A DNA stretch of 9,552 nt from Oscillospiraceae bacterium (GTDB lineage: Bacteria; Bacillota; Clostridia; Oscillospirales; Ruminococcaceae), in the NCBI GenBank assembly GCA_016297165.1, contig JAEDHF010000072.1, forward strand, positions 1-9,552, written 5' to 3'. The notes under the pieces are model-generated. The model was given only the letters and a program-made list of their open reading frames with translations, was not told where the DNA came from and ran no database searches. Positions 5,442-9,552 of this stretch are shown here, piece by piece. Each line of letters starts with the position of its first letter. The first letter of the stretch is position 1. Position numbers and translations under genes: made by a program.

Positions 5442-6632
5442 ATGAAAATAAGAGTCGGAGTTTTTTTCGGCGGCAAAAGTGTTGAACACGAGGTATCGGT
5501 TATCTCCGCTTTACAGGCCTGCCGCTCTCTCGATAAGGAGAAATATGATATTATACCGATCTATATTACCAAGAACACGGAATTCTATATCGGCGAAAAA
5601 ATCGGCGTTATCGAAGCCTATAAGAATATTCCCGCCCTTTTAAAGGAAAGTACAAGGGTTATTCCTGTCGGTGAAAAGAACGGTCTTAATCTTATGCGCT
5701 ATCCTATGAAGAAATTCGGCGATAACCTTATGGCAGTAATCGACGTAGCGCTTCCTATCGTTCACGGCACAAACGTTGAGGACGGCGCTTTACAGGGTTA
5801 TCTTCAGACCCTCGGCGTTCCTTATGCCTCCTGTGACGTAATTTCTTCGGCAGTAGGCATGGATAAATATGTTATGAAAACAGTTTTCAAGGATAACGAT
5901 ATTCCCGTTCTTCCCTGCTCTGTCGCTAACGTTAAGGAATACACAAAAAATCCCGAGGCAGTTATCTCGGCAATCGAGAGCAAGACCACCTACCCCGTTA
6001 TCGTTAAACCCGTTAACCTCGGCTCAAGCGTAGGTATCAGAAAGGCTAAGAACCGTGAGGAGCTTATCGAGGCTCTTGATTATGCATTTACTTTTTCTAT
6101 CCGTGTTCTTGTTGAAAATGCAATCACAAAGCTTCGTGAAATTAACTGTTCTGTTTTAGGTGACTATGAAAATGCAGAAGCCAGCGAATGTGAAGAACCC
6201 TTCGCCAACGACGAAATATTAAGTTATCAGGATAAATATGCAGGCGGTACAAAATCGGGCAAGAGCGGTATGGCTTCTCTGAAAAGAAAGATTCCTGCTG
6301 ATATTTCGCCCGAAACAAGAGAAGAAATAAGAGCTATGGCTGTTAAGGCATTCAAGGCTTTAGGCTGCAGCGGTGTTTCCCGTATCGACTTTATGATTGA
6401 CGAGGAAACAGGAAATATCTATCTAAACGAAATCAATACAATCCCCGGAAGTCTCGCTTTCTATCTCTGGGAGCCTCTCGGTGTAAAATATTCGGAGCTT
6501 CTCGACAGAATGATTTCTCTCGCTCTTAAGCGTGAGAGAGAGAATAAAGCTATAAGCTTCTCCTTCGACAGCAATATTCTCGAAACCGCAAGCTTCGGAG
6601 GCAGCAAGGGAGCTAAGGGCGCAAAGCTATAA
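5442..6632 (+). CDS. ddl: D-alanine--D-alanine ligase
   Basis: ATP-grasp enzyme that makes the D-Ala-D-Ala dipeptide for peptidoglycan precursors. Visible signatures: GGKSVEHEVS (10-19, Glu15), EDGALQG (113-119), the ATP-binding KPVNLGSSVG (189-198), the omega loop with DKY (Lys265-Tyr266), SRIDF (Arg314, Asp316), and LNEINTIPG (Glu330, Asn332 as metal ligands). The Lys-Tyr pair corresponds to Lys215-Tyr216 of E. coli DdlB, which indicates D-Ala rather than D-lactate specificity. At 396 residues it exceeds the usual 300-370, partly through a low-complexity Gly/Lys/Ala tail ending GGSKGAKGAKL. HGTNVEDG replaces the commoner HGxxGEDG. It starts 41 bases after the Mur ligase stop, with AAAGGA (5427-5432) as ribosome binding site. 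Co-expression with the MurF-like gene is functionally coherent. Confidence 0.95.
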   Translation: MKIRVGVFFGGKSVEHEVSVISALQACRSLDKEKYDIIPIYITKNTEFYIGEKIGVIEAYKNIPALLKESTRVIPVGEKNGLNLMRYPMKKFGDNLMAVIDVALPIVHGTNVEDGALQGYLQTLGVPYASCDVISSAVGMDKYVMKTVFKDNDIPVLPCSVANVKEYTKNPEAVISAIESKTTYPVIVKPVNLGSSVGIRKAKNREELIEALDYAFTFSIRVLVENAITKLREINCSVLGDYENAEASECEEPFANDEILSYQDKYAGGTKSGKSGMASLKRKIPADISPETREEIRAMAVKAFKALGCSGVSRIDFMIDEETGNIYLNEINTIPGSLAFYLWEPLGVKYSELLDRMISLALKRERENKAISFSFDSNILETASFGGSKGAKGAKL

Positions 6633-6647
6633 TGAAAGGACAGGATT

Positions 6648-6860
6648 ATGAAAAAGCCTTATATAATCGGTTTTAAGTTCGGAACCTGGCGTAACGAGGT
6701 GTGGTTTTCTGCCGAGGATAACGAAGAAATGAACAAAAAGTGGAAGGAAGCCGTTGACGGTCTTGAAGAAGTCGGAAATTCATATACAAATTCAAACGAG
6801 TTTCTTACTGCGGCAGTAGAATATTTCGAAGAAAAGGGATTTTCCCGTATCCAGAGATAA
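6648..6860 (+). CDS. Small soluble protein of unknown function (70 aa)
   Basis: Not recognised. The product begins KKPYIIGFKFGTWRNEVWF, which looks like a two-stranded beta hairpin rich in aromatic residues. A charged helical stretch (NEEMNKKWKEAVDGLEEV) and an acidic Phe-containing helix (EFLTAAVEYFEEKGF) follow. There is no signal peptide, membrane segment or cysteine. The coding call rests on GAAAGGA (6634-6640) at a good distance from the ATG and on its close fit between ddl (15-base gap) and the pseudouridine synthase gene, whose ATG shares one base with this stop (TAATG). Confidence 0.85.
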   Translation: MKKPYIIGFKFGTWRNEVWFSAEDNEEMNKKWKEAVDGLEEVGNSYTNSNEFLTAAVEYFEEKGFSRIQR

Positions 6861-7852
6861 TGAAGCAGGTCGTTGTAAACAAGAATGCGTCGGGTCAGAG
6901 AATAGACCGCTTCCTTTCGAAAACCTATCCTGCCCTTTCACAGGGATTTATCTGCAAAATGATAAGAAAAAAGGAGATTAAGGTTAACGGAAAGCGGACG
7001 GAGGCTAACTATAAGCTGATTGAAAACGACATTATATCCCTTTATATAAAAGATGAGCTTTTCGAAGAAAAGAAGCCCTCTGATATGGATTTTCTTGATG
7101 TATCACCCGATATAAGCGTTATATACGAGGACGAAAACATTCTTCTTGTTGATAAGGAGCCGGGACTTGTTGTTCACGAGGATAACGATAATTCAAAAGA
7201 TACCCTTATCAACCGAATCAAGCGCTATCTTTACGAAAAGGGCGAATATAACCCCGAGGATGAGTATTGCTTCGCACCCTCCCTCTGCAACAGAATAGAC
7301 AGGAATACCGGAGGAATTGTAATTGCGGCAAAGAACGCAGAAAGCCTCAGAATTCTTAATCAGAAGGTTAAGGACAGGGAGCTTACAAAGCTTTATTTAT
7401 GCGAGGTATTCGGCACTCCGAAGGAAAAGGAAGCCTTGCTTACTGCATATTTATATAAAAACGAAAAGGAAAACAGGGTTATTATCTCCGACCGGAAAAC
7501 GCCTGAAAACAGGACTATAAAGACGAAATACCGTGTCCTCGAAGCGAGGGGCGACAGCGCTCTCCTTGAGGTTGACCTCATTACGGGAAGAACACACCAG
7601 ATAAGAGCTCACATGGCATATATCGGTCACCCTCTCCTCGGCGACGGAAAATACGGAATAAATAAAATCAATAAGGAAAAGGGCTATAAGTATCAGGCTC
7701 TTTACAGCTACAAGCTGATTTTTAATTTCAGTACGGACGGCGGAATTCTCTCCTATCTTAACGGCAGAGAATTCACCGCTCAGAATATATGGTTCTTAGA
7801 TAAGACTAAAAGAAAGGAAAGCGGAAACACCGCTAAAGGAACAAAAAAATGA
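6860..7852 (+). CDS. RluA-family pseudouridine synthase with an S4 RNA-binding domain
   Basis: Converts uridine to pseudouridine in rRNA or tRNA; the exact target (RluC, RluD or another site) cannot be assigned. An S4-like domain occupies about residues 12-65 (RIDRFLSK, then IRKKEIKVNG). The catalytic domain follows: YEDENILLVDKEPGLVVH (89-106), the NRIDRNTGG motif with catalytic Asp147 (144-152), and the RTHQIRAH motif (244-251) with GHPLLGDGKYG after it. Length (330) is usual for the family. Its ATG overlaps the previous stop by one base and there is only a poor ribosome binding site, so translation probably depends on re-initiation. The last four bases overlap the next gene (ATGA). Confidence 0.96.
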   Translation: MKQVVVNKNASGQRIDRFLSKTYPALSQGFICKMIRKKEIKVNGKRTEANYKLIENDIISLYIKDELFEEKKPSDMDFLDVSPDISVIYEDENILLVDKEPGLVVHEDNDNSKDTLINRIKRYLYEKGEYNPEDEYCFAPSLCNRIDRNTGGIVIAAKNAESLRILNQKVKDRELTKLYLCEVFGTPKEKEALLTAYLYKNEKENRVIISDRKTPENRTIKTKYRVLEARGDSALLEVDLITGRTHQIRAHMAYIGHPLLGDGKYGINKINKEKGYKYQALYSYKLIFNFSTDGGILSYLNGREFTAQNIWFLDKTKRKESGNTAKGTKK

Positions 7853-9051
7853 AGTATGTTGTTTTACTCTGCGACGGTATGGCAGACTTAAAGAGAGACG
7901 ACCTCGGAAACAAGACCCCTATGGGCTGTGCAAAGAAGCCTAATATGGACAAGCTCGCTAAGGTATCGGAGATTGGGCTTGTTAAGACCGTTATCGACGG
8001 AATCAAGCCCGGAAGCGACGTAGCTAACCTCTCCGTCCTCGGTTACGACCCCTCGGTTTATTATTCGGGTCGTTCTCCCCTTGAGGCAGGAAGCATAGGC
8101 ATCGATATGAAGCCTACCGACGTTTCCTTCAGAGCTAACCTCGTTACCCTCTCCGACGAGCCTGTATATGAGGATAAGACAATACTCGACTACTGCGCCG
8201 ACGATATTTCTACCGAAGAAGCAGCAGAGCTTATCAAATACATAGCTGAAAAGCTTGACACCGATGTTTTCCATTACTACAGCGGCGTAAGCTATCGCCA
8301 CTGCCTTATCTGGAACAACGGTACTCTTGACGTGGGCACTCTTACTCCCCCTCACGACATTACAGGAAAGCCCATCAAGAACTACCTCGGCTTTAACGAA
8401 AAGAGCGCTCCCCTTCTCGACATGATGAAAAAGTCCTACGACTTACTTAAGGACCACCCCGTAAACAAGGCAAGAGTTGAACGCGGGTTACGACCCGCAA
8501 ACAGCCTTTGGTTCTGGGGCGAAGGCGTAAGAAAAAATCTTATGCCCTTTACAGAAAAATACGGCAAGAAGGGCGCTATGATAAGCGCTGTTGACCTTCT
8601 TAAGGGCATAGGCAAGTTCACCGGTATGGATGTTATAAACGTTCCCGGCGCTACAGGCTATATCGACACCAATTTCAGCGGTAAGGCTGACGCAGCAATA
8701 AAGGCACTTAAGGACGGAAACGACTTCGTTTATATTCATGTTGAAGCTCCCGATGAATGCGGTCACCGCTTCGAAATACAGAACAAGGTTAAGTCTATTG
8801 AACTTATCGACGAGCTTATCTTAGGACCTATTCTTAAGGCATTTGAAAATGAAGATTTAAAGGTACTTATCTGCCCCGACCACCCCACTCCCTTAGCGCT
8901 TAAGACCCACACAAATGCACCTGTACCCTATCTTATCTACGATAGCACAAAGGCTATTGAGGGCGTTGACTGCTTCTCGGAGGAGAATGCAGAAAAGACC
9001 GGCAGGTACATCGAAATTGGTCATAGCCTTATGAATCATTTCCTCGGTTAA
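7849..9051 (+). CDS. Cofactor-independent phosphoglycerate mutase, ApgM type (proposed homoserine kinase group)
   Basis: Alkaline-phosphatase-superfamily enzyme that uses a phosphoserine intermediate and two metal ions. Visible: CDGMAD with metal ligand Asp9, PGSDVANLSVLGYDP with the probable nucleophile Ser56, GRSPLEAGSIG, and HVEAPDECGH (297-306). PDHPTPLALKTH (343-354) provides further metal ligands (Asp344, His345, His354). The 400-residue length and these motifs fit ApgM-like proteins. A bacterial subgroup (TIGR02535) has been proposed to be homoserine kinase because it co-occurs with threonine synthesis genes. No threonine gene is visible here, so mutase versus kinase stays undecided. 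The AAAGGA at 7835-7840 lies within the end of the pseudouridine synthase gene, and the ATG overlaps that stop. It is the last gene before a hairpin. Confidence 0.92.
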   Translation: MKYVVLLCDGMADLKRDDLGNKTPMGCAKKPNMDKLAKVSEIGLVKTVIDGIKPGSDVANLSVLGYDPSVYYSGRSPLEAGSIGIDMKPTDVSFRANLVTLSDEPVYEDKTILDYCADDISTEEAAELIKYIAEKLDTDVFHYYSGVSYRHCLIWNNGTLDVGTLTPPHDITGKPIKNYLGFNEKSAPLLDMMKKSYDLLKDHPVNKARVERGLRPANSLWFWGEGVRKNLMPFTEKYGKKGAMISAVDLLKGIGKFTGMDVINVPGATGYIDTNFSGKADAAIKALKDGNDFVYIHVEAPDECGHRFEIQNKVKSIELIDELILGPILKAFENEDLKVLICPDHPTPLALKTHTNAPVPYLIYDSTKAIEGVDCFSEENAEKTGRYIEIGHSLMNHFLG

Positions 9052-9063
9052 TAATATAAAATG

Positions 9064-9104
9064 CAGCTGTCAGATTTCCTCTGTATGAGTCTTTCTGACA
9101 GCTG
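9064..9104 (+). repeat. Hairpin between the ApgM-type gene and the methyltransferase gene
   Basis: CAGCTGTCAGA (9064-9074) pairs perfectly with TCTGACAGCTG (9094-9104) across a 19-base loop. It begins 12 bases after the stop at 9051. The bases after the stem (AAGATTTATATG) contain no proper T-run, so it is at most a weak terminator, or an RNA-stabilising or processing element. I see no new promoter between it and the methyltransferase start at 9133. Confidence 0.6.
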
Positions 9105-9132
9105 AAGATTTATATGAAAAGGAAGAGAAATA

Positions 9133-9552
9133 ATGTCAAACAGACAATTCAGCGCACTTGATATAATAAAGCGGATAATTGAAGAAAACGTTAAAGAAGG
9201 CGATATCTGCATTGACGCTACCGCGGGACGAGGAAACGACACCGCCTTTCTCGCTTCCCTCGTAGGAGAAAGCGGTCATGTTACCGCCTTCGATATCCAG
9301 CAGGACGCCGTTGACAGCACAAAAGCCCTTCTCGAAGAAAAGGGACTGACCGACAGAGCGGACGTCCTCCTTAAAAGCCATAGCGAAATGGACGAGCTTT
9401 TTGAGGAAGGTACGGTTTCATGTATTACCTTCAATTTCGGCTGGCTCCCTAAGGGCGACCACAATATTTTTACCCATAAGGAAACAAGTATAGCCGCCAT
9501 TGAAAAAGGGCTTAAGCTGCTTAAAAAAGACGGAATAATGACGCTAATCATA
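9133..9552 (+). CDS. YtqB/MnmM-type class I SAM methyltransferase, N-terminal part, cut by the right edge
   Basis: Members of this family (formerly 'putative rRNA methylase', including B. subtilis YtqB/MnmM) methylate the wobble-uridine 5-aminomethyl group of tRNA. The window holds the first 140 codons, ending inside the fold. Residues 23-39 contain the SAM-binding motif I GDICIDATAGRGNDTAFL, with DATAGRGND at 28-36. The acidic motif II is FDIQ (about 54-57). The family motif NFGWLPKGDHN (101-111) has Trp where I would expect Tyr in most relatives. The start ATG at 9133 is preceded by AAGGAAGAG (about 9119-9127). It follows the ApgM-type gene by 81 bases containing a hairpin, in the same direction. 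The remaining 40-60 residues are outside the window. Confidence 0.9.
   Translation, partial: MSNRQFSALDIIKRIIEENVKEGDICIDATAGRGNDTAFLASLVGESGHVTAFDIQQDAVDSTKALLEEKGLTDRADVLLKSHSEMDELFEEGTVSCITFNFGWLPKGDHNIFTHKETSIAAIEKGLKLLKKDGIMTLII

Noticed and set aside
9064..9104. Intrinsic terminator after the ApgM-type gene
   Set aside because: The stem is perfect but the 19-base loop and lack of a T-run argue against efficient termination, so it was recorded only as a hairpin.

Overview
The window looks like a chromosomal housekeeping segment of a low-to-mid GC Gram-positive bacterium of the class Clostridia, probably a gut lineage of the Ruminococcaceae/Oscillospiraceae kind. The grounds are a perfect CIRCE operator in front of groESL, strong sigma-A type promoters, AGGAGG-like ribosome binding sites before nearly every gene, and the families present. 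No mobile element, CRISPR array, rRNA or tRNA is visible. The species assignment is inference.

Left arm (1-1413, minus strand). The 5' part of groEL runs off the left edge and is preceded by groES. Both are read leftwards from a promoter with a CIRCE (HrcA) operator. Upstream of it, in the same orientation, is a YfcE/MJ0936-type metallophosphoesterase with its own well-formed promoter. A perfect 12-bp hairpin lies between this gene and the groES promoter.

Middle (1414-2946, plus strand). After a divergent AT-rich spacer comes a compact cluster of four small genes of unknown function: a 72-aa helical protein, a 104-aa protein with a helical C-terminus, a 209-aa very acidic protein ending in a single CxxC zinc-knuckle half, and a 45-aa hydrophobic protein at 2767-2904 that overlaps the end of the acidic gene. 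A clear intrinsic terminator closes the cluster. This is the least explained part of the window and the best candidate for an undescribed system.

Right arm (2981-9552, plus strand). A consensus TTGACA-17-TATAAT promoter starts a tightly packed operon: alpha/beta hydrolase, a MurF-like ligase whose usual N-terminal domain is replaced by a multi-spanning membrane region, D-Ala-D-Ala ligase, a 70-aa unknown protein, an RluA-family pseudouridine synthase and an ApgM-type phosphoglycerate mutase/putative homoserine kinase. After a hairpin comes the 5' part of a YtqB/MnmM-type tRNA methyltransferase, cut by the right edge. Most junctions are overlaps or short gaps. Ddl would supply the D-Ala-D-Ala dipeptide that a MurF-type ligase consumes, so the first three genes plausibly form a cell-wall module at the membrane. 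The later genes are RNA modification and metabolism genes that share the transcript.
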